DNA of 14,525 nucleotides from CAG-488 sp051881315 (GCA_051881315.1 JBJEPQ010000013.1:1-14525), one strand, 5' to 3'; shown: positions 1-7,471, numbered from the stretch's first letter. Notes: generated by a model from the sequence alone, not told the origin. Numbers and translations: made by a program.

Positions 1-358
1 CATATTTTGAAGTTACTTCTCTTTCTTTTTGGGTCACATCATTTTAACACATACAAAAATGAATTTTTCTTGCCTGAGATTTATGGAAGCGGATTGTTTA
101 AAAAAACTTGGAAAAATGATTGCCGATTATTGATAAAAATTGCAAATACAGAGCATCCTAAAATTCGACTTTTTATAAAAGAAAAGACTGTTTTTTCTTA
201 AAAACACCCTATAATATGTGAAAAAGAAATAAAAACGTAGAAATCGGGCAATGTTAACAGTTTGTTCATAAATTCGCAATAAATTCTCAGCAGACATATA
301 ATATATTAAGTCTCGGAGATAGTTATCTCTATTTTCATTTTTATTTTCTCTTTCCCTT

Positions 359-400
359 GAACGGTTCGATGCTGCACACATCGGACCGTTCCCCCTTTTT
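359..400 (+). terminator. Rho-independent terminator-like hairpin
   Basis: A 13-bp stem (359-371 with 379-391, one G-T wobble) closes on a 7-base loop and is followed by CCCC and TTTTT, the usual arrangement for intrinsic termination on the + strand. No gene is visible directly upstream, so it ends either a transcript from outside the window or a short RNA. A weak promoter-like pair, TTCGCA (273-278) and TATAAT (297-302) with an 18-base spacer, lies just before it. Confidence 0.65.
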
Positions 401-452
401 ACGGCAAAAAACTGACGAAAAAAAATCGAATAACAAAAGTTAAACTCGAAGA

Positions 453-490
453 CCTGTATCGAATAATAAACCGATACAGGCCTGATTTTT
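453..490 (+). terminator. Second terminator-like hairpin upstream of the LRR gene
   Basis: CCTGTATCG (453-461) pairs perfectly with CGATACAGG (472-480) over a 10-base loop. The sequence CCTGATTTTTT follows, ending in a T-run at 485-490. It sits about 60 bp before the -35 box of the LRR gene and would insulate it from upstream transcription. Its CGATACA stem half and GATTTTTTCA flank recur in the hairpin at 7521-7558. Confidence 0.55.
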
Positions 491-551
491 TCAGAGTATT
501 CATCATAAAATCAAGGGTGAGACGGGCTAAATACCGGATAAATGATTTTTA

Positions 552-580
552 TTGACACAAAAATGAAAATGATTTATAAT
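552..580 (+). promoter_or_regulatory. Sigma-A promoter of the LRR/dockerin gene
   Basis: TTGACA (552-557) and TATAAT (575-580) are both perfect consensus boxes, separated by 17 bases. Transcription would start near 587, giving an untranslated leader of about 50 bases. The ribosome binding site AAGGAG (621-626) precedes the ATG at 637. Confidence 0.85.
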
Positions 581-636
581 TACAATGAGTAGCAATCAAT
601 ATTGCAAAAATGATTTAGCAAAGGAGAGAAGTTTAA

Positions 637-2631
637 ATGAAAAAAATAATATCATTAGCGATTGCTTTATGCCTGATGCTGACGGTTTGCAGTACGGGAC
701 TTATGTCTCTGACGGCTTCTGCCGCCGTGGCGATCGAAGGCTCGGAGGTTACATGGAGCTTTGACGATATTACAAAGACGCTGACTTTCGGCGGCACCGG
801 TGACATTCCCGACTATGATACCTATAAGGACGAGGACGGAAGTCCCACTATGCCGTGGGCAGGAATAGACTATACAAATGTTGTTTTCGGCGACGGAATC
901 ACGGGTATAGGCAGTTATGTTTTTTACAAGAACTATACTATGGAAAGTCTCACTATCCCTGCGACGATAACCAAGCTCGGCAAGGGCGCATTCTTTGAGT
1001 GCAAGGGACTTCGCAGCATTACGATTGAGGGCGGAATAACCAAGGTGGAAGAACAGACTTTTTCTACCTGTAGCTCTTTGGAAACGGTCAATCTGCCTGA
1101 AACGGTAACTGAAATCGGCACGAAGGCATTCTACAAATGCTCGTCTCTCAAGACGATCGAGCTTCCCGATTCGGTAAAAACTATCGGCGATTCCGCATTC
1201 CATTCCTGTATTCTTCTCACAGCTTTTGAAGCTCCCGATTCCCTTGAAAAGATTGTGGACAGAGCGTTTTACTGCTGTGAAAGCCTTGAAACCCTGACTC
1301 TCAATGATAATATTGCGGAGATCGGAATTTCCGCCTTTGACGGATGCTATAAGCTCAAGGCTGTCAGCTTCCCGTCAAGCGTCCGCACGATATCCGAGGC
1401 AGCATTTTCGGGCTGTTCGGCTCTTTCTTCCGTTGAGTTTGCAGATGGAATAACAACGATCGGCGATCAGGCGTTTTATCTTTGCACATCGCTGAAAAGC
1501 GTAAACATTCCGCACACGGTTGAAACGATCGGCAAAAAGGCTTTCGGATACGGCAAGAGCAGTTCAAAAATCGACGGATTTTCAATAACGGGATATGATG
1601 AAACGGCGGCTCAGAGTTATGCAAGCGAAAACGAGTTTACCTTCAATTCTCTCGGCAAATATTTCCCTAAGAGCGGAGCGATCAGCGAAACTCTTACATG
1701 GGAGGTTTCCGATGACGGCGTTCTGACATTTACGGGAACAGGTGCGATCGGTGACAGTACAGCAGACGCAATTCCCGAATATATGCTGGGAAATCCCAAG
1801 AGTATCGTTCTTTGTGAGGGAATAACGGCTGTCGGTGCATATGCGTTCCTGAGCGACTGCAAGGAAATCGCTATCCCGAAGTCGGTAACCGCAATCGGAG
1901 AAAAAGCGTTCGGATATACGGTTGACGGCGACGGCAATGTTGTCAAGGTGGAGGACTTCACGATTACCGGATATGAGGGATCTGACGCTGAGAGATACGC
2001 AACGGAAAATGAGTTCACACTGAACAAGCTTCAGCTCGACCTCGGCTTTAAGCTCGGCGAAGAAGCAAAAATCTGCACCTTTGACGAAGAAAATAAGATC
2101 ATAACGGTTTATGACAAAGAAGCGACTGTGGAGAAAATCCTTGCTGATTTTGTAGTAGGTGACGATCTCACGGTTGAGCCGATTGAAAAAGTGGCAACCG
2201 GAGTAACTCTTGTCACGAAAAACGGCGAGGAAGAGGTTGCTTCTTATACGATCATCGTTATCGGCGATGTCAACGGTGACGGAAATATTAACTCTGCCGA
2301 CGCTCTGCTTATTCTTCAGCACAGTGTTGAAGCTGTGACCTTGAGCGGAGCATACCTTACAGCGGCAAATATTGACGGCAACGATAAGATCAATTCCCCC
2401 GATGCACTGGCGGCACTTCAAATCTCGGTTGACAGCAAAACACCGTCAGACTATTACCCCAACACGGATAATCCCGGCGAGGGCGAAAACCCCGGCGAAG
2501 GCGAAGAACCCGGCGAAGGAGAAGAACCCGGTGAGGGTGATAATTCCGGCGAAGGCGATAATTCCGGCGAGGGAGATAATTCCGGCGAGGGAGATACACC
2601 GGATACGCCGTCTGACACAGAGAACGCATAA
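637..2631 (+). CDS. Secreted BspA-type leucine-rich-repeat protein with dockerin module
   Basis: Predicted secreted surface or extracellular protein of 664 residues. A signal peptide (Lys2-Lys3, hydrophobic core to about residue 25) probably ends at Ala-Ser-Ala29. Residues about 86-300 are a tandem array of LRR_5/BspA-type repeats of roughly 23 residues, with the recurring pattern IG..AF..C..L..I.LP..V. A block with TGTG.I (about 39-95) recurs at about 354-410, and the block beginning KAFGY at residue 301 recurs at 423, so part of the protein is duplicated. Residues 544-601 form a type I dockerin-like module. Its first calcium loop is DVNGDGNINSAD; the second, starting at residue 578, is weaker (Asn at position 1). 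The tail (613-654) is an acidic GEG hexapeptide repeat. BspA-type LRR proteins are known in binding to host or matrix proteins; the ligand here cannot be read from sequence. The gene has its own promoter and terminator, so it is monocistronic. Family assignment is firm; role is inferred. Confidence 0.9.
   Translation: MKKIISLAIALCLMLTVCSTGLMSLTASAAVAIEGSEVTWSFDDITKTLTFGGTGDIPDYDTYKDEDGSPTMPWAGIDYTNVVFGDGITGIGSYVFYKNYTMESLTIPATITKLGKGAFFECKGLRSITIEGGITKVEEQTFSTCSSLETVNLPETVTEIGTKAFYKCSSLKTIELPDSVKTIGDSAFHSCILLTAFEAPDSLEKIVDRAFYCCESLETLTLNDNIAEIGISAFDGCYKLKAVSFPSSVRTISEAAFSGCSALSSVEFADGITTIGDQAFYLCTSLKSVNIPHTVETIGKKAFGYGKSSSKIDGFSITGYDETAAQSYASENEFTFNSLGKYFPKSGAISETLTWEVSDDGVLTFTGTGAIGDSTADAIPEYMLGNPKSIVLCEGITAVGAYAFLSDCKEIAIPKSVTAIGEKAFGYTVDGDGNVVKVEDFTITGYEGSDAERYATENEFTLNKLQLDLGFKLGEEAKICTFDEENKIITVYDKEATVEKILADFVVGDDLTVEPIEKVATGVTLVTKNGEEEVASYTIIVIGDVNGDGNINSADALLILQHSVEAVTLSGAYLTAANIDGNDKINSPDALAALQISVDSKTPSDYYPNTDNPGEGENPGEGEEPGEGEEPGEGDNSGEGDNSGEGDNSGEGDTPDTPSDTENA
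2473..2598 (+). repeat. 18-bp minisatellite coding for the PGEG.. tail
   Basis: Seven in-frame 18-bp units encode (P/S)GEG(E/D)(N/E/T). The sub-types are ordered: PGEGEN, PGEGEE twice, PGEGDN, SGEGDN twice, then SGEGDT. The ordering suggests growth by local unit duplication. The encoded segment is a flexible acidic tail after the dockerin. Copy number probably varies between strains, because the period keeps the reading frame. Confidence 0.9.
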
Positions 2632-2654
2632 GCTATTTGTTAAATTGTAAATAC

Positions 2655-2688
2655 GGACGCAGGTAGACAGCTTGCGTCCATATTTTTT
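2655..2688 (+). terminator. Terminator of the LRR gene
   Basis: GGACGCA (2655-2661) pairs with TGCGTCC (2673-2679) across an 11-base loop, and the tract TATTTTTT (2681-2688) follows. It lies 24 bases after the stop codon of the LRR gene. Confidence 0.8.
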
Positions 2689-2730
2689 ACTCCGATTTTA
2701 ATAATAATTCACATAAATTTTAAAAAGCTA

Positions 2731-2759
2731 TTGAATTTTATGTTTATATGTGATATAGT
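2731..2759 (+). promoter_or_regulatory. Promoter of the EF-G-like gene
   Basis: TTGAAT (2731-2736) is followed after 17 bases by TATAGT (2754-2759). A TGN element (TG at 2751-2752) makes it an extended -10 promoter. The start near 2766 leaves a leader of about 98 bases, long enough for secondary structure: GTAATA (2778-2783) can pair with TATTAC (2795-2800), and ATACATTG (2770-2777) with CAATGTAT (2837-2844), just before the ribosome binding site. Confidence 0.7.
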
Positions 2760-2849
2760 TAGAACGTTGATACATTGGTAATAACATTTTTACATATTAC
2801 AATTCTGCGTTCAAAATTACTAAGGTGCGCTGAAATCAATGTATGACGT

Positions 2850-2866
2850 AAGGAGGTCATTTTTTG
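2850..2866 (+). promoter_or_regulatory. Ribosome binding site that fixes a TTG start
   Basis: AAGGAGGT (2850-2857) is a full Shine-Dalgarno match placed 6 bases before TTG (2864-2866). The first ATG in frame is at codon 29, inside the GTPase domain after the P-loop, so the TTG must be the start. Confidence 0.9.
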
Positions 2867-4903
2867 AAGTACTATAACGCTAAGGATATCAGAAATATTG
2901 CTGTTGCAGGTCACGCAGGCCGCGGCAAGACGACTCTTGCAGAGGCTATGCTTTATATCGCAGGTCTGACAGACAGACTCGGCAGAGTTGACGAGGGTAC
3001 AGCCGTTCTCGACTTTGATCCCGAAGAGAAGAGAAGAAACGTATCCGTTTCGGCGGCGGTTGCTCCGATTGAGTGGAGAGACTGTAAGCTCAATATAATC
3101 GACACTCCGGGCCTTTTCGACTTTGAGGGAGAGATGTGCGAGGGTATCGCCGCTTCCGAGTGCGTTCTGATCGTGCTCGGCGCAGGACATAAATATGATG
3201 TCGGTGCAGAAAAGGCTTTCAAGGCCGCAAAAAAGAGAGGCAAGATGTTCGCCGTCACTCGCTGTGACAAGGAGCATGCCGATTTCTACAAAACCTTTGA
3301 CGAGATCAAGGCGGTACACGGCGGTGCGGTCTGCCCCGTTATCGTTCCCTACATAGTTGACGGACAGGTCAAGGCTTATGTAAACCTTGCCGCCCGTAAG
3401 GGTTATGAATATCACGACGGCAAAGCGGTTGAAATCCCGATGCCCGAAGACGATAAGATCAATGAAATGCTCGACATACTCACCGAGGCTGTTGCAACGG
3501 CGAGCGACGAGCTTATGGAAAAATTCTTTGCAGGCGAGGAGTTCACCCGTAAGGAGATAATAACGGCTCTTAACGAGGGCGTTAATTCAAGCTCCGTTTA
3601 TCCCGTTTACGCTTGCTCGGGTTATACAACAGAGGGTGTTGACCTCCTGCTTGACGAGCTTGCATATTCCGCTCCCGACGCCGCATCTTATGCAGGCGGT
3701 AAGGACATTGAATGTGACGAAAACGGTCCTCTTGCGGCTCTCTGCTTCAAGACGGTTGCCGATCCTTTCGTAGGCAAGATGTCATATTTCAAGGTTGACA
3801 GCGGCAAGATCACCCCCGAAACTCCCGTTTATAACGCCCGCACAGGCGAGACAGAGCGTATGGGCAAGATCATCACGATCCGCGGCAACAAGTCCGAGGA
3901 CTGCAAGTGCATCCCTGCCGGTGATATCGGCGTTGTAACCAAGCTCAACTGCGTTAAGACGGGCGACACGATTTGCAGTCAGTCCAACGTTATCGAGCTT
4001 AGCGGCATAAACTTCCCGAAGCCCTGTCTTTCGATGGCGGTTAAGGCTTGCAAGAAGGGCGACGAGGAAAAGGTCGTTTCAGGTATAAACAGACTTCTTG
4101 AAGAAGATCCGACAATCAAGTTCGAGATGAATCACGAGACTAAGGAGCAGATACTCTCAGGTCTCGGCGAACAGCACCTTGACATTATCGTTTCCAAGCT
4201 CAAGAGCAAGTTCGGCATCGACGTTGAGCTTACTCCTCCCCGTGTTGCATACAGAGAGGCTATCCGCAAGTCCGTTAAGGTTCAGGGACGTCATAAGAAG
4301 CAGTCGGGCGGTCACGGTCAGTTCGGTGACGTATGGATCAGATTTGAGCCGACCGAGGGCGACGATCTTGTGTTCGAGTCCGAGGTTGTCGGCGGTTCGG
4401 TTCCTAAGAACTACTTCCCGGCGGTTGAAAAGGGACTTCGTGAGTGCATGAAGAAAGGCGTTATGGCAGGCTACCCGATGGTAGGTCTCAAGGCTGTTCT
4501 TTACGACGGATCGTATCACCCTGTTGACTCCTCCGAAATGGCTTTCAAGACGGCGGCTTCCCTCGCTTTCAAGGCAGGTATTCCTCAGGCAAGTCCTGCA
4601 ATTCTTGAGCCAATCGGAACGCTGAAGGCTCTCATGCCCGAAGCATATCTCGGCGACATCATGGGCGATGTTACAAAGCGCCGCGGCCGTGTTCTCGGAA
4701 TGGGACCGTCCGAGGAGGATCATAACCTCCAGGAGCTTGTTGCGGAAGTACCGATGGCGGAGATGGCAAACTTTGCAACAGTTCTGCGCTCCGTAACAGC
4801 AGGCAGAGGCTCGTTCACCTTTGAATTCACACGCTATGAGGACGCTCCGGCTCCCGTTGCGGAAAAGGTTATTGCAGAATCCAAGCTTCTTGAGGAAGAA
4901 TAA
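2864..4903 (+). CDS. EF-G-like translational GTPase (secondary, FusA2-type)
   Basis: A 679-residue protein with the domain order of elongation factor G: GTPase domain, beta-barrel domain II, and domains III, IV and V. The P-loop is GHAGRGKTT (16-24). Switch I reads RNVSVSAAV, with Ser61 where EF-G has the conserved Thr. G3 is DTPGLFDF (80-87), so the catalytic His of DTPGHVDF is Leu84. G4 is TRCD (132-135) instead of NKMD. Domain IV keeps the QSGGHGQFGDV and YHPVDSSEMAFK segments typical of EF-G. The protein is close to full EF-G length, so it is not a truncated relic. The housekeeping fusA normally sits next to rpsL/rpsG/tuf, which are absent here. The gene is alone, with its own extended -10 promoter and a TTG start. 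Secondary EF-G-like factors are common in Clostridia and mostly uncharacterised, so a role on the ribosome is inferred. Tetracycline ribosomal-protection proteins have the same architecture, but I see nothing specific to them. Confidence 0.88.
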   Translation: MKYYNAKDIRNIAVAGHAGRGKTTLAEAMLYIAGLTDRLGRVDEGTAVLDFDPEEKRRNVSVSAAVAPIEWRDCKLNIIDTPGLFDFEGEMCEGIAASECVLIVLGAGHKYDVGAEKAFKAAKKRGKMFAVTRCDKEHADFYKTFDEIKAVHGGAVCPVIVPYIVDGQVKAYVNLAARKGYEYHDGKAVEIPMPEDDKINEMLDILTEAVATASDELMEKFFAGEEFTRKEIITALNEGVNSSSVYPVYACSGYTTEGVDLLLDELAYSAPDAASYAGGKDIECDENGPLAALCFKTVADPFVGKMSYFKVDSGKITPETPVYNARTGETERMGKIITIRGNKSEDCKCIPAGDIGVVTKLNCVKTGDTICSQSNVIELSGINFPKPCLSMAVKACKKGDEEKVVSGINRLLEEDPTIKFEMNHETKEQILSGLGEQHLDIIVSKLKSKFGIDVELTPPRVAYREAIRKSVKVQGRHKKQSGGHGQFGDVWIRFEPTEGDDLVFESEVVGGSVPKNYFPAVEKGLRECMKKGVMAGYPMVGLKAVLYDGSYHPVDSSEMAFKTAASLAFKAGIPQASPAILEPIGTLKALMPEAYLGDIMGDVTKRRGRVLGMGPSEEDHNLQELVAEVPMAEMANFATVLRSVTAGRGSFTFEFTRYEDAPAPVAEKVIAESKLLEEE

Positions 4904-5312
4904 TAAAAATTAGGAGCTGTTCTGAAAACACAGAATCAAGCACGAAAAAAGGCATAACAAAACACAGGCCATCACAAATAACGGCTTGGAATAATTGCTT
5001 GTAAAAGGAAAAATAACGATATTAAAGCGAAACAGAGAATCCTGATTTTTCAAGGGATTTGATGTTTCGCTTTTTAATATATAAATGCTGTAAAACAATC
5101 TGAATTTAAACCATTTAAGTGTTTTTTGCAGAGAGTTTTGTTCTTTTAGGTTGACTGAACTTTTCATTGTATTTTTTTATATCAATAATATTTTTTTCAT
5201 TCACGGTGTAGGAAAAGAGCCCGTTTTGCACAGGAAAAATTTTAAAAATGACCAAAAAACAGAAGCAGTTTTGTGAAAAACATAAATTTTTCATTTTTGA
5301 AAAATGAAATTA
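4904..5312. other. Gene-free intergenic region with a nested hairpin
   Basis: No convincing gene. The region is AT-rich with short A/T runs. It starts right after the EF-G-like stop with GGAGCTGTTCTGAAAAC, which resembles ends of insertion elements, but I find no matching inverted end to its right. A large hairpin sits at 5024-5073. TTTCATTTTT and AAAAATGAAA around 5290-5309 form another small palindrome just before the PHP promoter. Confidence 0.5.
5024..5075 (+). terminator. Nested hairpin with T-tract, probable terminator of the EF-G-like gene
   Basis: AAAGCGAAACA (5024-5034) pairs perfectly with TGTTTCGCTTT (5063-5073). Inside it AATCC (5038-5042) pairs with GGATT (5055-5059). TTTTT follows at 5071-5075. 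It lies 120 bases past the EF-G-like stop codon, so the transcript would carry a long 3' tail. It could instead belong to a small repeated element, because the loop holds a CCTGATTTTTCA motif similar to one at 481-492. Confidence 0.5.
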
Positions 5313-5341
5313 TTGACTGTATGACAATTTTTTGCTATTAT
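5313..5341 (+). promoter_or_regulatory. Promoter of the PHP-domain gene
   Basis: TTGACT (5313-5318) and TATTAT (5336-5341) are separated by 17 bases. A second -10-like TATAAT lies at 5348-5353, without a good -35 box at normal spacing. Either start would give a very short leader before the ribosome binding site at 5362. Confidence 0.65.
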
Positions 5342-5361
5342 AAAGTGTATAATATTTTTTT

Positions 5362-5377
5362 GGGAGGCAAAACAGTG
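5362..5377 (+). promoter_or_regulatory. Ribosome binding site that fixes a GTG start
   Basis: GGGAGG (5362-5367) lies 7 bases before GTG (5375-5377). The protein then begins with a standard signal peptide. The frame is open back to 5273, but those codons lie partly over the promoter and have no ribosome binding site. Confidence 0.88.
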
Positions 5378-7465
5378 AAAAAGATAAAATCCTGTATGTT
5401 GAGCCTGTTGCTTACCGCCGCTTTGTGTGTAAGCGTTGTTTGCCCCGCTTTTGCGGCTTCAAACGACAAAATCGGCAGGTATGATTTTAATATAACCAAC
5501 CCCTACGAAACGGTTGACTGGGACACCTGGAAGGCATATAAGGGTGCAACCCATGTCCACACCGTGCGAAGCGACGGCAACATCGAGCTTAACGATATGA
5601 TCGAGAAGTACTATGCCTCGGGCTATCAGGCACTCGCCCTGACCGACCACGGAACAGTCAACTACTCATGGACCAAGGATCAGAAGCGACTTTCTATCTT
5701 CGGCTATCAGTATTTTGTTCACGGCAACGTTGACGAGCTGACCGAAGCAAGATATCAGCAGATCACAACAGGCTCCGACAGGGGCGGCGACGGCATGACG
5801 GAGATACCTCTCGGCATTGAGCTCAACGGTTCTTCGAGCGCAAAATGCCATGTCAACAGCTATTTTGCCGACTGCGGCCACGGCGACCTTGAGGTAAACT
5901 CAACCTGGCCCGAGGAAGCAATCAAGAAAAGTCAGAATGCAGGCGGTATCTGCCACATCAACCATGTCGGCGAATGGACAGAGGGTAAGAGCGATATCAA
6001 CACCTATAACGCCGAATTTATTACAAAATACGCAAAGCTTTTCACGGACTATTCCTCCTGCATCGGAATGGAGCTTGTCAATACAACGGATAACAGAACT
6101 CATAACGACCGTTATCTTTACGACGAAACTCTCAAGGTGACCGCTCCCCTCGGTGTGAACATCTGGGGCTTCTGCGAGGACGACTCCCACGATTACGAGG
6201 ACGTTGAGAACAACGCACAGTATTTCGTAATGCCCGAAAACAATGCGGCGAATATCCGCACTTCCATGGAAAACGGCACTTTCTTCGCCTGCTCCAAAAA
6301 TGCAAAGACGGATTACGAGCTTGGCGACGGCTTTGCGGCAGAGGGAGCTTTCCCGATGATAAGCCGTGTTACGGTCGATGATGAAGCAAATCAGATCAGC
6401 ATCAATCCCTACAACGCAAAGACAGTCAAGATGATCGCAGACGGACAGGTAATTGCCGAAAAGACTGTCAGCGAGGATAACGAAACAATAACCTTTGACC
6501 TCAACGAATATGAGGATCAGATCAATTCATATGTCCGTATCTACGTTCTCGGCGCAGGCGGTATCTGCTACGCACAGCCGTTCCTTGTAACCAAGACGGA
6601 GTATAAGACCAGCACGGTTCAGTTCAACATTCCTTATGCCGACGCAACACTCAGGTTTATGGATTCCGAAGGCAATGTTCTTGAGCCGATCAATTCCGAA
6701 AACTATTTCCTTGTCACGGCAGGAAACTATTCCTACACCGTAGAAAAGGACGGTTATCAGACAAAGAGCGAAAAGCTGACTATTACACAGGCAACCGTCA
6801 ATGCGGGACTTCAGATCAAGGTTGACGTTACTCTGACGAAGAACCCCGGACCGCTCACGGTCAGCGAAACAACGGAGCTTATCCACGGCTTTGATATCCT
6901 GCAAAGCATAACCGAGCCGGTAAATGAATCCGTCGGAATCAAGCTCGGAATGCACTTTGAATATAAGGATCCGACAAAGCCGAAAACGGGCGACACGGTA
7001 AAAATTGTTGACGACGCAACAGGAAACGTCGTCAAGACCTACACCGTTGTCGTGTTCGGCGATGTGAACGGAGACGGAATTTATGACGGCTGTGACGCAA
7101 CAATGGTTTCGATGATAATCGGCGGAATGATAACTCCCGATGCGGCGATCAGGCTTGCGGCGGACTGCAACCACGACGGAGTGATAAATTCCGACGACCT
7201 TATGCTTCTCGAAGAAGCAGGTGTAATGCTTTCAAGCGTTGCACAAAAGGACGAGATAAAAACTTCATCAATCTATAATCAATACAGCAGTCTGATCTCA
7301 CAGGATATTGAGACTGACGAGCCTGCCGCAGAGGAAGAAGAAAAAACCGAGGAAGCCGGCGGCGAAGAGAATACCGAACAGACGGTTAAACCTGCTTTCT
7401 CGTTGAAAAAACTTTTTGAAACCATCGTTTCTTTCTTCGGATATATGTTCGGAATTTTGGATTAA
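5375..7465 (+). CDS. Secreted PHP-domain phosphoesterase-like protein with PEGA-like and dockerin modules
   Basis: Predicted exported protein of 696 residues. The signal peptide (Lys2-Lys3-Ile-Lys5, hydrophobic core) ends at about Ala-Phe-Ala27. Residues about 55-310 form a PHP domain, the fold of metal-dependent phosphoesterases and of the polymerase III proofreading-type nuclease domain. Visible candidate metal ligands are HVH (His60, His62), Asp67, TDHG (Asp91, His92), Glu149 in GIE, His159, HINH (His194, His197), Glu233, and EDDSH (Asp269/270, His272). The ligand set looks intact, so an active enzyme is likely. A beta-rich region follows, then a PEGA-like domain (about 415-488). After a linker comes a dockerin-like module at 563-615, with loops DVNGDGIYDGCD and DCNHDGVINSDD. 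An acidic Glu-rich linker leads to an amphipathic Phe-rich tail ending FGYMFGILD. The substrate is unknown. A secreted PHP enzyme could act on phosphate esters outside the cell; this is inference. It converges with the YgjV-type gene. Confidence 0.85.
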   Translation: MKKIKSCMLSLLLTAALCVSVVCPAFAASNDKIGRYDFNITNPYETVDWDTWKAYKGATHVHTVRSDGNIELNDMIEKYYASGYQALALTDHGTVNYSWTKDQKRLSIFGYQYFVHGNVDELTEARYQQITTGSDRGGDGMTEIPLGIELNGSSSAKCHVNSYFADCGHGDLEVNSTWPEEAIKKSQNAGGICHINHVGEWTEGKSDINTYNAEFITKYAKLFTDYSSCIGMELVNTTDNRTHNDRYLYDETLKVTAPLGVNIWGFCEDDSHDYEDVENNAQYFVMPENNAANIRTSMENGTFFACSKNAKTDYELGDGFAAEGAFPMISRVTVDDEANQISINPYNAKTVKMIADGQVIAEKTVSEDNETITFDLNEYEDQINSYVRIYVLGAGGICYAQPFLVTKTEYKTSTVQFNIPYADATLRFMDSEGNVLEPINSENYFLVTAGNYSYTVEKDGYQTKSEKLTITQATVNAGLQIKVDVTLTKNPGPLTVSETTELIHGFDILQSITEPVNESVGIKLGMHFEYKDPTKPKTGDTVKIVDDATGNVVKTYTVVVFGDVNGDGIYDGCDATMVSMIIGGMITPDAAIRLAADCNHDGVINSDDLMLLEEAGVMLSSVAQKDEIKTSSIYNQYSSLISQDIETDEPAAEEEEKTEEAGGEENTEQTVKPAFSLKKLFETIVSFFGYMFGILD

Positions 7466-7471
7466 AAATTT

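Larger units (their letters stand above)
1..551. other. AT-rich region without a convincing gene
   Basis: No supported protein-coding gene lies here. The only open frames are short, start on TTG or lack a ribosome binding site, and encode low-complexity Lys/Phe/Ile-rich peptides. The stretch holds a small hairpin (GAGAT/ATCTC around 316-329), a strong terminator-like hairpin at 359-400 and a second hairpin with a T-run at 453-490. The first terminator may end a gene left of the window or a short transcript starting near 309. Confidence 0.6.

Noticed and set aside
7..201. Open frame of 64 codons at the left edge
   Set aside because: It starts on TTG without a ribosome binding site, lies in AT-rich DNA and encodes no recognisable motif.
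401..636. Riboswitch upstream of the LRR gene
   Set aside because: The promoter at 552-580 leaves only a 50-base leader with no stable structure.
1582..2421. Long minus-strand open frame opposite the LRR gene
   Set aside because: It is antisense to a repeat-rich gene of biased codon use, lacks a ribosome binding site and gives a composition unlike real proteins.
2473..2598. Regular 18-bp repeats as a CRISPR-like array
   Set aside because: Units are contiguous without spacers and code in frame for a peptide repeat.
2864..4903. Tetracycline ribosomal-protection protein
   Set aside because: The architecture is shared with EF-G, but no diagnostic feature was seen, and the G3/G4 changes point to the EF-G-like paralogue group instead.
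4910..5167. Minus-strand open frame of 85 codons
   Set aside because: No ribosome binding site and AT-driven composition; it reads straight through the nested hairpin at 5024-5073, so it is probably chance.
5273..5374. Upstream extension of the PHP protein to a GTG at 5273
   Set aside because: It overlaps the promoter and the ribosome binding site, would bury the signal peptide, and has no binding site of its own.
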